Of a DNA stretch of 19,043 bases, positions 1 to 8,746 are shown one piece after another. This DNA comes from Gammaproteobacteria bacterium (GTDB lineage Bacteria; Gemmatimonadota; Gemmatimonadetes; Longimicrobiales; Gaopeijiaceae), in assembly GCA_009843625.1 (NCBI GenBank), contig VYDD01000142.1, positions 1 through 19,043 of the forward strand. Reading direction: 5' to 3'. The notes under the pieces are model-generated. The model had not been told where the DNA came from. It did not search any database and saw only the letters and a list, made by a program, of their open reading frames with translations. The number at the start of each line of letters is the position of its first letter. The stretch's first letter is position 1. A program made the translations under genes and the position numbers.

Positions 1-19
1 TCTCCACAACACATGCCGC

Positions 20-616
20 ATGCACGGGGGGCAGAGTAGCGTGGAGTGGCTTCGACCAAGGTTCGGCATCGTCGCGCTGGCCGCGGGAGCGTTGACCGCG
101 TCCGTCCTGGAGGCGCAGGAGGTGAACCGGGAGCGCGACGGGTCAACGGAGGAGGGTCCGCTGCCCGACGTGCTCGTTGGGATGAGGGGAGAACTCGTCG
201 GGTTGTTCTCTCCGGGGGCCAATCTGGATGTCGTGGGGCGTTACCGGGATAGCCCCGCCTGGGCGTCCATGGGATTCCTGGCCCAGATGATTCGCTGGAA
301 CGTGCAGTACGACCACAGGACCCGGCGTGATCACCAGTATCTCGGCCGGGTCCGCCTGGGCCTGGGCCAGGGCGAGGGGCCGATCGTCTACGGGCTCGTG
401 GAATACGGGACCGGCGTGATCAAGACGGAACCCGAGTCCATGCGTGGAGACACGTACAACGTGACAGGACTCGGACTGGGCGTGGGTTGGACTGTCCGCC
501 GAATGACCATCTCGACCGAAGCCGCTGTCGGATCCGAAGACCGAGCCGATCCGAGCGCGCGTATCAGCCTGGGCGTGTCCTTCGAGTATCGCATCCTGCC
601 GGTCGATTCCCCGTGA
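20..616 (+). CDS. Small exported protein, probable outer-membrane beta-barrel (start uncertain)
   Basis: I do not recognise the family. The N-terminus reads as a signal peptide: Arg residues at WLRPR, a hydrophobic stretch FGIVALAAGALTASV, and a plausible signal peptidase I site after LEA just before QEVNRE. The mature part (about 165 residues) alternates short amphipathic strands rich in Gly, Val and Tyr with polar turns and ends in an aromatic strand (SFEYRIL), which suits a small beta-barrel or an outer-membrane-associated protein. The frame is open back to the window edge, so the true start may lie upstream. GTG at 41 is an alternative that would place the signal peptide at the very N-terminus. 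Its last 53 bases overlap the convergent methyltransferase gene. Function unknown. Confidence 0.6.
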   Translation: MHGGQSSVEWLRPRFGIVALAAGALTASVLEAQEVNRERDGSTEEGPLPDVLVGMRGELVGLFSPGANLDVVGRYRDSPAWASMGFLAQMIRWNVQYDHRTRRDHQYLGRVRLGLGQGEGPIVYGLVEYGTGVIKTEPESMRGDTYNVTGLGLGVGWTVRRMTISTEAAVGSEDRADPSARISLGVSFEYRILPVDSP

Positions 617-1466
617 CCGGTGGTGGTGACTCTCCCTGCCGCGACACCCGCACCAGATGGCAGCTGCTCGATGACTGCCAGTCCTCGATTCTCATCGACA
701 GGCTGTCGAACAGGCGTCCGATCGCCTCCTTGTCGCGGTACGGCTGCGTCTCCGGCGTCGCTTCGATGAAGGCGTCGGGATCCCCGGCCCGAGCGAGCAC
801 CCGCCGAATCGCGAGGGCTACTGCGCGTTCCCGTTTCGTCGATCCGAGGGCCGTGCTGATGCACAACAGGACGGCCTGGAACGTGCTGATCCCGGCCGTC
901 TTCGCCACCCACGCCACCAGCGCACCGAAGCCGAGGCGACCCAGCACCATTGCCGACCGCATGTGCAACGTGCCATCCCGCAGGAGTCCAAGCGCGGTCA
1001 GGAAGCGCTGCTGCGCCGCACTGTATCTGTAGAACGCGACGAAGACGTTGCCCGTCCCCGAAACGATCCGGTTCGCTTCGCGCAGGATCGCCTCGATCTG
1101 CTGCACATCGGCCATGAAGTCGATGACGCCGGTCGCAACGATGACCGTCTCATAGGTCCCATCAGCGAACGGTATCGCGGCCGCATTCGCGCGAACCAGG
1201 GTCAGGCCTCTGCGCAACCTGGCGTATTCCATCATCTCGGCGCTCAGATCGATGCCGTCGCATCGCAGCCCCTGACGCCGAAGCTCCTCGACGATCAGCC
1301 CCTGACCGGAACCGACCACCATGACGGGTGGGCGAATGTCGCCGAGGATCAGATGCACGCTCGGCACGTTCAGGTAGTTGTTTTCGAGCCGCCAGTGATG
1401 CGGTGCCAGCGTGTCCCAGTAGTGGGCCGCCTTGCGCGCGGCCGACGCTCCGTCTCCCTCGGTCAC
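564..1466 (-). CDS. Class I SAM-dependent methyltransferase (Methyltransf_11/25 type)
   Basis: Predicted to transfer a methyl group from S-adenosylmethionine to an unknown, probably small-molecule, substrate. Motif I is VVGSGQG (residues 50-56), the ribose-binding acid is Asp73 in GIDLS, and a motif II-like segment IPFADGTYETVIV lies at about 98-110. A hydrophobic, amphipathic stretch at about 165-205 may be a membrane-facing cap. The start is GTG, supported by AAGGAGG nine bases upstream on the minus strand. There is no DNA-methyltransferase motif such as DPPY or PCQ, so it is unlikely to be part of a restriction system. The Arg/Pro-rich last 25 residues run antisense into the neighbouring gene and may be a recent extension. 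It is divergent from the ATPase gene at 1566. Confidence 0.8.
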   Translation of the reverse strand: MTEGDGASAARKAAHYWDTLAPHHWRLENNYLNVPSVHLILGDIRPPVMVVGSGQGLIVEELRRQGLRCDGIDLSAEMMEYARLRRGLTLVRANAAAIPFADGTYETVIVATGVIDFMADVQQIEAILREANRIVSGTGNVFVAFYRYSAAQQRFLTALGLLRDGTLHMRSAMVLGRLGFGALVAWVAKTAGISTFQAVLLCISTALGSTKRERAVALAIRRVLARAGDPDAFIEATPETQPYRDKEAIGRLFDSLSMRIEDWQSSSSCHLVRVSRQGESPPPVTGNRPAGCDTRRTRPG

Positions 1467-1565
1467 GGTCGGTCGCCTCCTTGATTAGCGGTCAACGTTC
1501 GTCGCTTGGTTCCAGAAACATATGATATCTTGAGCAGACAAGCACAGGAAATTACCATAACACTC
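1467..1565. promoter_or_regulatory. Divergent AT-rich intergenic promoter region
   Basis: This short spacer between the methyltransferase (minus) and the ATPase operon (plus) is clearly richer in A and T than its surroundings. It contains TATGAT (1521-1526), which resembles a -10 box, but no good -35 lies at 16-18 bases. A second, weaker arrangement is TTGAGC (1530-1535), 17 bases, then TACCAT (1553-1558), which would start transcription almost at the ATG. AGGAA at 1546-1550 is the only Shine-Dalgarno-like element and is about 15 bases from the ATG. The composition supports a promoter, but the exact boxes are guesses. Confidence 0.35.
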
Positions 1566-2840
1566 ATGAACAGCTTCCAACGCCCCCTCGTCGACGACCT
1601 TGTCCGTCTCCTGACCGACGAGCTCACGCCGCGGATCGTCGCCGTCACCGGACCGCGCCAGTCCGGCAAGACGACGCTCGTGCGGCACGCGCTGCGGCGC
1701 CTGCAAGCGTCCGGGATCCCCGGACGCCACATCGGGGTGGACGATCCTCAGGCAGGCCTGGGCGAGCCCTTTGCGGCATCGGAGACGGCCACCGTCCCCA
1801 TCGATCCCAGGCTGCGCAACGCCGATTGGCTCGTCGGCGTGTGGGACCGAGCCCGCGACCGGGCGTGGCGGCACGAACGCGGGTTCGTCCTGGCCCTCGA
1901 CGAGATCCAGTACGTGGAGGGCTGGTCGGCTGTGGTCAAGGGCCTCTGGGACCGCGACCGCGAGACGGGGTGCCCGCTCAAGGTGATCGTCCTCGGATCG
2001 GCGCCCTGGAGCTTGCTCACGGGAAGGGGCGAGAGCCTGGCCGGACGCTTCATGCCGCTCGATGTGCGTCACTGGTCGCTACAGGAAATGGTAATCGCCT
2101 TCGATTTGACGCTCAACGAGTACCTGTTTTTCGGGGGCTATCCGGGTGCCGCGTCGTTGATCCGGGACATGAGGATGTGGCGTGGATACGTGGTGAATGC
2201 CATCATCGCGCCGGTCTTCGGCCGCGACATCCTGGCGCTGACGCGGGTGGACAAGCCCGCGCTGATGCGCCAGCTCGTGGACCTGGTCCCGGAGTACTCG
2301 GGGCAGATCGTCACCTACACCAACCTGGTGGGGCGGCTCCGGGACGCCGGGAACGTGACGACCGTGGGCCACTATCTCGACCTCCTGTCCGACGCCGGCA
2401 TCGTGGCCCACCTGCCCAACTACTCGGGGAGCGCCGTCCGGCGGACCCGCTCCAGCCCCAAGCTGAATGTGCTCAACACCGGGCTCATGACAGCGCTGTC
2501 GGGCTATTCCCTGGATCAGGCCCTGGCCGACCGCACGTTCTGGGGCCGCGTCGTCGAGAGCGCGATCGGAGCTCACCTCCACAACACCCTCGAAGCGGCC
2601 ATGAGCCTCAGCTACTGGAGGGACGATCCCGACGAAGTCGACTTCGTACTCGCGCAGGGACCCCGCGTCCTCGGCATCGAGGTGAAGAGCGGGACGCGGG
2701 CACGCCCCGGGCGCGGGCTCCAGGCCTTCAAACAGAGGTTTCCGAAGGCGCGGACGCTGCTGGTCGGCGGGGAGCGAGGGGTTCCCCTGAACGAGTTTCT
2801 CGCCGAACCCGCATCCCATTGGCTGGAGGGCGACGGGTGA
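1566..2840 (+). CDS. AAA_14/DUF4143-family ATPase with C-terminal PD-(D/E)XK-like domain
   Basis: P-loop ATPase of the 'ATP-binding protein, DUF4143' type, 424 residues, a usual length for that family. The Walker A is GPRQSGKT (residues 29-36), the Walker B ends in ALDE (Asp112-Glu113) and is followed by IQYVEGW, and a sensor-like VLGSAPWSLL follows. This matches the AAA_14 domain. The C-terminal DUF4143 part contains EVDFV (Asp359) and GIEVKSG (Glu372, Lys374), the D...ExK pattern of the PD-(D/E)XK nuclease fold, which is seen in this family although nuclease activity is rarely shown. The ATG at 1566 is preferred to the TTG at 1506 because homology-like sequence begins here. The stop overlaps the start of the NACHT gene (GTGA), so the two are probably translated together. 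The cellular role of the family is poorly defined. Confidence 0.85.
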   Translation: MNSFQRPLVDDLVRLLTDELTPRIVAVTGPRQSGKTTLVRHALRRLQASGIPGRHIGVDDPQAGLGEPFAASETATVPIDPRLRNADWLVGVWDRARDRAWRHERGFVLALDEIQYVEGWSAVVKGLWDRDRETGCPLKVIVLGSAPWSLLTGRGESLAGRFMPLDVRHWSLQEMVIAFDLTLNEYLFFGGYPGAASLIRDMRMWRGYVVNAIIAPVFGRDILALTRVDKPALMRQLVDLVPEYSGQIVTYTNLVGRLRDAGNVTTVGHYLDLLSDAGIVAHLPNYSGSAVRRTRSSPKLNVLNTGLMTALSGYSLDQALADRTFWGRVVESAIGAHLHNTLEAAMSLSYWRDDPDEVDFVLAQGPRVLGIEVKSGTRARPGRGLQAFKQRFPKARTLLVGGERGVPLNEFLAEPASHWLEGDG

Positions 2841-5800
2841 GCTTGATCGTTCCACGCTCCGTGACCGTGGGCCGGGCCAGGTGGGATGCAGGGTCGGGAG
2901 TTGCTGGCGAGCGCAGGCGCTCCGCGCCGCTGGCGGAATTCCGCTCCGAACGCGCCTATGTGTTGCTGGGGGACCCGGGGGCGGGGAAGACGGAAGCGTT
3001 CGGGACCGAGAGCAGAGCCGTTCCGGGCAGCATACGGGTCCCGGCGCGCCGCTTCATCTCCCGAAGTCTCAACCGGCATCCGGAGTGGCGCGCCGAGACG
3101 CTCTTCATCGACGGGCTGGACGAAGTCCGCGCGGGTCGCCCGGACGCGCGCAGGCCCATGGATCTGATCCTCGAGCGGCTCGAACGCCTCGGGAGCCCCA
3201 ACTTCAGGCTCTCGTGCCGCGCGGCGGACTGGCTGGGTCGAAACGACCTGCAGGAGATCGTCGCGACTGCGGGGTACAGGGACGTCCGCGTCCTGCACCT
3301 CGAACCGCTCCGGGGCGAGGACATCCTGCGCATACTCAAGGACCTCCGCGTCCCTGATCGGCGCGGTTTCATGCGTGAGGCCGGTGAGCGCGGCCTGGGG
3401 GGGCTGCTCGCCAACCCGCACTCGCTCGAGCTGCTGGTCAAGGCCAAGGGGGGTGACGAATGGCCCCGCGACCGCCGCGCTACGTTCGAGAATGCGTGCC
3501 GTGCCCTGGCTCGTGAACGAAACGATGAACACCGCGTCGTCCAGCGCTCCGCGCCACTCCTCTCGCTCGACCGGATCATGGCTGCGGCCGGGCACCTCTC
3601 GGCACTCCTCCTGCTGTCCGACAACGAGCGTGTCTCCATCGATTCGTCGGCAGACCCCGAAAGCCTCTGCCTCGAGGACATCGCCGATGGCGACCAGCAG
3701 GCATTGCGGCGGGCCGTGAAGTCCAACCTGTTCAGCGTGGATCCCGATGGCGGCTTCGTACCCCCGCATCGCCAACTGGCCGAGTTCCTCGGCGCGCGCT
3801 TCCTGCACACCCGCATCGATTCTGGAGTTCCGGCGAGCCGGGTTCTCGCACTCATGACCGGGGAAGACGGCGTTGTCGTGACTGAATTGCGCGGACTGTC
3901 CGCGTGGCTGGCGGCCTTCGACAGGTCTTCGCGACGCGCCCTCATTCGGACGGATCCCGTCGGAATCGCGCTGTACGGGGACATCCAGGGCTTCCGCGGC
4001 GACGAAAAGGAGAGTCTTCTTCGCGCGTTCGCGAAGCGGGCCGACGAGATCAAGGCGTGGTCGTGGCCCCCGGTCGCGCTGGCGTCGCTGATCGACAGCC
4101 ACACGGTTCAGTTGCTGGACGGCTATCTGGGGGATGAAGACAGGGGAGAGGGACGGCAGGCCGTCGTTAGCCTGCTTCTCCTCGGCCTCGCCCGGGTCAG
4201 CGGGGCCCACCGGTCCTGCGAGCGGTTGGAACAGGCGGTGCGTGATGTGACCTGGCAACCGTGGGTGCGACAGTTGGCGCTGCGCGCGCTGCTCCACCAC
4301 TCCGAAAGCCGGGAAGACGGGGTGCCAACCCTGAGGGCGCTGCTCGACGACATCCGCGACGGACGTGTCGAGGATCGTGACGGTGAGCTGGCCGGCACCC
4401 TGCTGAGCGCGCTCTACCCGGATCATGTCGGGCCCGATGAGATCTGGGACTATCTGCTGCCCCGAAGGCCCTCCATGGTCGGAGCCTACATCCTGTTCTG
4501 GTCCACTCGCCTCCTGCGGAAGACACCGGGGAACGATGTCATTGCACTGATCCAGGCTTTGTTGGCGAAAGGGCAGGACTTCCGCCAGCAGCTCTCGGAC
4601 CAGGGGCTCGGAGACGTGGTCCTGGCTCTCCTCGCCAACGCGCTGGCTGCCGCCGGTGACGACACTCGAGTCGCGACGCTCTACAACTGGCTCGAGTTGA
4701 TGGATTTTGAGGAGTTCGGAGCTGCGCGGATGCGCGCGGCCGGGCATTCGGAAGTAAGCGGATGGCTTGCGCAGCGACCCAATCTGCAGAAGAAGCTTGC
4801 ATTGGAGGGTTTGGGCCGACGGCTGCGTCACGACGATTCCGAGGTGAGCGGTGAAAGTCTCTACCGTGCGTGGATGGTCAGATCGACCATCTTCGGCGCC
4901 GGTGCGCCGGAAGACTTCGCCGAATGGTGTCTTACCCGTGCTGTCGAGGTGGCCGAGACCCGTCTCGAGGTCGCTCTTGCTCTCTTGCAGTGGAGCCGCC
5001 CCTGGCATGAGGAACACGGCGTCTCAGGTGTTTCGATTGAAGATGCTCGGGAGGCGACGAAAGACGTGCCGGCGTTACACGCCGAAGTCGAGCTGATCCT
5101 CGCCCCACCCAGGGAGCCGAAGAGACTGATGCTACTCCGGGAGGAAGACCGTGTGTACGCCCGCGAACGGAGACGAGAGAAAGCCGGGTTCATTGCGCAA
5201 GTTCGAGAAAGCGCGCCGGAGCTGAGACAGGGCCGGTGTGCGCCCGGACTGCTGCACCGCATGGCTCAACCCTACCATGACTTCTTTCTCAGACAGCGCG
5301 TGGAATCACCTTTGATGCGGATCGCGGACTTGCTCGACGGCGACGTTGACTTGGCCGGGACCGCAATCGAAGGGTTCCGTAAAGTCACCGCGCGCCCGGA
5401 TCTCCCCACGCTGCGGGAATTCATACGCTTGGCCGAGCGCGATCGGATGTCCTCCTTCGCGCTCCCGCTACTGGCCGGCTTCGCCGAGATGCCTCCCGAG
5501 TCCGTGGATTCCCTCAGTCCTGTCGAAATCGCGCGGGCGGTCGGGCTCTACTATCTCATTCCCCTAAACGTCGAGGGACATCCTGCGTGGTATCGGCGCG
5601 CCCTCGAGTCCCATCCATCAGCCGTCGCCGAGGCCGCGATCAAGGTGTCGCGTTCACGCATCCGCGCTCGGCGCGATTGCCTGCACCTCTGGAAGTTCGC
5701 GCGCGAACCGTCCCATCGCGCGGTGGCTCGCCTGACGGTGCCATCGTTGCTGAGAGCGTTTCCGCCGCGATGCACCGAGCCTCTGGTCGCGGCGCTGCAC

Positions 5801-6919
5801 GATGTGCTGCTGGCGGCAGTCCGATGGCAGCCCGACGGGATCGAGGAAGGCATTCGGACTCGCGCCGCCAGACCCGGCATGAATGTCTCGCAGGAAGCAC
5901 TTTGGCTCGCTGCCGGGTTGTTCCTTTCACCGGAGGAATTCCTTCCCGCACTCGTGGCGTTCGTGGGAGACGGCGAAGAGGTGCGGCTGAGGCAGATTGT
6001 GCGGTTTCTTGCTCCGGGCGACATGTCTCCATTGCCCATGCTTTGGGACACCCAAGTTCTGAAGACTCTGATCGAGCTCCTGGGCGGCCAATACACGCCT
6101 TGGCGGCCCGGGTCCTCCGGAATGCTCTCCAAGGGCGAAGAGGACCGGCTGAAGGTGGAGGGTCTGGTAGCGCGTTGGGCAGCCACTCTGGCAAGCCGCA
6201 CCGACCGCGAGTCCTGCGAAGCTCTTCAATCACTTGTCGAGAACCCTGAACTCCAACCATGGCACGCCAGGCTTGGCACTGAGCACGACGAGCAGGTGGT
6301 AGCTCGCCGCAACGCCACCTTCTCGGTGCCGGATCTGCTCGCGATTCAGAACACTCTGGCCAACGACCGACCCGCCAATCCTGCGGACCTGGCTGCGCTC
6401 GTGGCGGACAAGCTCGAAATCCTCGCTGCGCAGATCCAGCGCGGAAATACCGACGACTGGCGCCAATACTGGAACGAAGACAGCCGCCGTCAGACAACCA
6501 AACCAAAGCACGAAGATACCTGCCGGGACGCGCTTCTTTCCGATCTGCGGCGGCTGCTGCCCGATGGCGTCGACGCTCAGCTCGAAGGGCAATATGCCAG
6601 GGACAAGCGGGCGGACATCCGCGTCTCCTGCAACGGCTCGGCCATCCCGGTCGAAATCAAGAAGGACTCCCATCGGAAACTCTGGAGTGCCGCAGTCGAC
6701 CAGCTTGCGCGGCAGTACACGATCAATCCCGACTCGTCCGGCTACGGCATCTATCTCGTGCTATGGCTCGGGCGCGGGAAAACGCCTGTTCCCCCCACGG
6801 GCCGCCGTCCCAAGACGCCGGAGGCGCTGCGACAGCGCCTCGAAGAGCAACTCGAGGGCCCCTATCGGCACAAGGTCAGGGTGATCGTGATCGACGTGAG
6901 TGGATCGATGGATTCCTGA
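2837..6919 (+). CDS. NACHT-like STAND NTPase with helical-repeat body and C-terminal PD-(D/E)XK nuclease-like domain
   Basis: Very large protein (1360 residues). A Walker A, GDPGAGKT (45-52), sits almost at the N-terminus. The NACHT-type Walker B, FIDGLDE (90-96), follows after only about 40 residues. RLSCRAADW (from 124), ANPHSLELL (about 193) and the winged-helix-like VPPHRQLAEFLGARFL (about 306-322) fit NACHT NTPases. About 800 residues of Leu/Ala-rich helical repeats follow, a plausible sensor. Near the C-terminus, KRADIRV (Asp1260) and VEIKK (Glu1273, Lys1275) with an upstream Glu1226 give a PD-(D/E)XK signature, and QLARQY follows. The GTG start is supported by GGAGGG six bases upstream and by the GTGA overlap with the ATPase gene. 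By analogy with bacterial NACHT and Avs proteins it may sense an invader and trigger nucleic-acid cleavage. That role is inferred. The gene ends six bases from a convergent stop. Confidence 0.85.
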   Translation: MSLIVPRSVTVGRARWDAGSGVAGERRRSAPLAEFRSERAYVLLGDPGAGKTEAFGTESRAVPGSIRVPARRFISRSLNRHPEWRAETLFIDGLDEVRAGRPDARRPMDLILERLERLGSPNFRLSCRAADWLGRNDLQEIVATAGYRDVRVLHLEPLRGEDILRILKDLRVPDRRGFMREAGERGLGGLLANPHSLELLVKAKGGDEWPRDRRATFENACRALARERNDEHRVVQRSAPLLSLDRIMAAAGHLSALLLLSDNERVSIDSSADPESLCLEDIADGDQQALRRAVKSNLFSVDPDGGFVPPHRQLAEFLGARFLHTRIDSGVPASRVLALMTGEDGVVVTELRGLSAWLAAFDRSSRRALIRTDPVGIALYGDIQGFRGDEKESLLRAFAKRADEIKAWSWPPVALASLIDSHTVQLLDGYLGDEDRGEGRQAVVSLLLLGLARVSGAHRSCERLEQAVRDVTWQPWVRQLALRALLHHSESREDGVPTLRALLDDIRDGRVEDRDGELAGTLLSALYPDHVGPDEIWDYLLPRRPSMVGAYILFWSTRLLRKTPGNDVIALIQALLAKGQDFRQQLSDQGLGDVVLALLANALAAAGDDTRVATLYNWLELMDFEEFGAARMRAAGHSEVSGWLAQRPNLQKKLALEGLGRRLRHDDSEVSGESLYRAWMVRSTIFGAGAPEDFAEWCLTRAVEVAETRLEVALALLQWSRPWHEEHGVSGVSIEDAREATKDVPALHAEVELILAPPREPKRLMLLREEDRVYARERRREKAGFIAQVRESAPELRQGRCAPGLLHRMAQPYHDFFLRQRVESPLMRIADLLDGDVDLAGTAIEGFRKVTARPDLPTLREFIRLAERDRMSSFALPLLAGFAEMPPESVDSLSPVEIARAVGLYYLIPLNVEGHPAWYRRALESHPSAVAEAAIKVSRSRIRARRDCLHLWKFAREPSHRAVARLTVPSLLRAFPPRCTEPLVAALHDVLLAAVRWQPDGIEEGIRTRAARPGMNVSQEALWLAAGLFLSPEEFLPALVAFVGDGEEVRLRQIVRFLAPGDMSPLPMLWDTQVLKTLIELLGGQYTPWRPGSSGMLSKGEEDRLKVEGLVARWAATLASRTDRESCEALQSLVENPELQPWHARLGTEHDEQVVARRNATFSVPDLLAIQNTLANDRPANPADLAALVADKLEILAAQIQRGNTDDWRQYWNEDSRRQTTKPKHEDTCRDALLSDLRRLLPDGVDAQLEGQYARDKRADIRVSCNGSAIPVEIKKDSHRKLWSAAVDQLARQYTINPDSSGYGIYLVLWLGRGKTPVPPTGRRPKTPEALRQRLEEQLEGPYRHKVRVIVIDVSGSMDS

Positions 6920-6925
6920 CGCGCC

Positions 6926-8746
6926 TCACCTCACCTCGACCTCATCCACCTCAAACGAGAAGGATCCCACCGGCCCCTCCGCCACAAACGCCAGCCCCGC
7001 AATGACCTCCGGCGTGGCCGTCGGGAAGTCCTCCAGCCGGATCTCCACCTGGGTCCACTCCTCGGGCGCGATGAACGTCACGGTGGGCGGCGGCCCGGCC
7101 GGCTCCGCGCTGCCGATCAGCATCACCGAGTACTGCCGCCCGTCCCCGCGCGTCCGGAAGCGGATCGCCTCGCGGCCGGAGAAGTCCACGGGCTGCATGG
7201 GCTGCGCGCCGGGCATCCAGATCACGCCCGCCCAGGGGAAGGCGGCTCCCGGGGCGATCTCGCCGGTGACCACCAGCGCGCCGTCGCGCACAGCCACGTC
7301 GGCGGTGGAGGAACCGCCGGTCAACTGGTCCGTCGTCACGTCCCATGCGCCGAAGCTCGCCTCGAACCCGTCCTCGAAGTCGGCGACCAGGGTTTCCGCG
7401 GGAGCGGGCGCGATCTCGGGCTGAAACCCGGCCCCGGCGGAGCCGACTGCACGATCCACCAAGTACCCATCCTTCCAGATCCCGACGATGTCGTGGCTGC
7501 GCGACACGTCCTCCTCGAGGTCGCCGCGCACCAGCACCAGATCGGCGAGATGGCCTTCGGCGATCCGGCCGCGCTCCGCGACGCCGAACGCATCCGCCGC
7601 CACCGAAGTCGCCGCCGCCAGCGCCTCCGCGCTCCCCATGCCGGCGCGCGCGAGCAGGCGCAGCTCCCCGTGCATGGAGATTCCCGCCCCGGTTCCCGGG
7701 TTCGGAGCGTCCGTACCCGCGATCAGCCGCACTCCCGCCGCGCGCAGCCTGCGGACGTTCTCCATCGCCACGTCTCCGCCCTCCCCGAGCCCGCCCGGGA
7801 AGCGGCCGTCGAGCGTCTGCCGCTGAATCGGCGAAAGCATCGCGTCGTCGGTGTCGCGCACCAGTTCCGCCACCGCGGGGTCATCGGCCGAAACCATGAC
7901 CGAGAGCGTCGGGACCACGAAGATGTCCGCCTCCGCGAAGCGCCGGGCATCGACCTCGGAGACGACCTCGTCGCGCCACACGTGCACCAGCCCGTCGGCG
8001 CCGAATGTCATCGCTTCGAGAGCGGTTTCGAGGGTGCTCACGTGCACCACGGCGGCAAGTCCCTCAGCGTGCGCGGCCGCGATAACCGCGGCGACCGTCT
8101 CTCCCTCAAGCGACGCGATCTCCATGCCGAAGGCGCTGCCGTCCTCGTAGATGATCTTGATCCAGTCGGAGTCCTCGGCCTTGCGCGCCCTCACCCACTG
8201 AGCGGCCTCGTCCGGGCCGGTGAGCGTCTCCACGGGCATCCCGTACTGCGTGCCGTGCCCTTCCGGGGCGGTCGCGGTCATGCCGGCGGAGAAAAGGTCC
8301 GCCTGGGTGCCGCGCGCCACTTCCTCGCGCTCGGGCCGCATCGCCGCGGCGAAGGCCGGGTCCGTGGACTGGTCCAGCACCGTGGTCACCCCGAAGCGGA
8401 GCGCGTCTCCCAGCGTGGAGAGGAAGCTGTGCACGTGGCCGTCGATCAGCCCCGGGATCAGGGTGTGGCCCCGCCCGTCCACGCGCGGGAGGTCCTCGGG
8501 CAGGTCCAGCCTCTGGCCGGCGTGCCGGATCCTCCCGTCCTCGACCCACACGTCCCATCCCTGCCGGAAGGCCTCGCCGTCAAACGCCGTGACGTCCACG
8601 ACCGCGAACGTTTCCTCGGGAACGCCCCGGGCCGGGCCCTCCGCGGCCTCCGGCACCGGCAGCGTTGCGAGCACGCCGGTGAAGACCGCGACGCCGATCA
8701 CGAACCAGGTCAGGCTGCGGCCAACGAGATAACGTGCATCCTTCAT
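6926..8746 (-). CDS. Membrane-anchored or exported metal-dependent amidohydrolase fused to a CIA30-like domain
   Basis: Amidohydrolase-superfamily enzyme (606 residues). An N-terminal hydrophobic segment (SLTWFVIGVAVFTGVLATL, 11-29) serves as signal peptide or anchor. A short beta domain precedes the TIM barrel. Likely metal ligands are H104-V-H106 in DGHVH, Lys197 in DWIKII (possible carboxylated lysine), His235, His255 and Asp346 in AGTDAPNPGTG. The barrel closes with the usual GRIAEGHLADLVLV segment (about 393-406). Residues about 453-606 form a separate beta domain with DFEDGF, TGGSS and a terminal FEVDEVEV strand, resembling CIA30/carbohydrate-binding jelly rolls. ATG at 8746 has GAGGAG upstream and overlaps the permease stop (ATGA), so it is the last gene of a three-gene operon. 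The substrate is unknown. Related proteins are often annotated as imidazolonepropionase or prolidase-like. Confidence 0.85.
   Translation of the reverse strand: MKDARYLVGRSLTWFVIGVAVFTGVLATLPVPEAAEGPARGVPEETFAVVDVTAFDGEAFRQGWDVWVEDGRIRHAGQRLDLPEDLPRVDGRGHTLIPGLIDGHVHSFLSTLGDALRFGVTTVLDQSTDPAFAAAMRPEREEVARGTQADLFSAGMTATAPEGHGTQYGMPVETLTGPDEAAQWVRARKAEDSDWIKIIYEDGSAFGMEIASLEGETVAAVIAAAHAEGLAAVVHVSTLETALEAMTFGADGLVHVWRDEVVSEVDARRFAEADIFVVPTLSVMVSADDPAVAELVRDTDDAMLSPIQRQTLDGRFPGGLGEGGDVAMENVRRLRAAGVRLIAGTDAPNPGTGAGISMHGELRLLARAGMGSAEALAAATSVAADAFGVAERGRIAEGHLADLVLVRGDLEEDVSRSHDIVGIWKDGYLVDRAVGSAGAGFQPEIAPAPAETLVADFEDGFEASFGAWDVTTDQLTGGSSTADVAVRDGALVVTGEIAPGAAFPWAGVIWMPGAQPMQPVDFSGREAIRFRTRGDGRQYSVMLIGSAEPAGPPPTVTFIAPEEWTQVEIRLEDFPTATPEVIAGLAFVAEGPVGSFSFEVDEVEVR

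Noticed and set aside
564..1466. Methyltransferase as the modification partner of a restriction system with the NACHT-nuclease
   Set aside because: It has the small-molecule class I motif layout with no DNA-methyltransferase catalytic motif, and it is transcribed divergently.
1826..2836. Open frame upstream of the NACHT gene that would extend it by 337 codons
   Set aside because: It overlaps the ATPase gene in another frame, is Arg/Gly/Pro-rich without domain motifs, and the GTG at 2837 has its own strong ribosome binding site.
2612..5017. 801-codon open frame on the minus strand
   Set aside because: It lies antisense to the NACHT and ATPase genes, shows no motifs, and has the composition expected from the complement of high-GC coding DNA.
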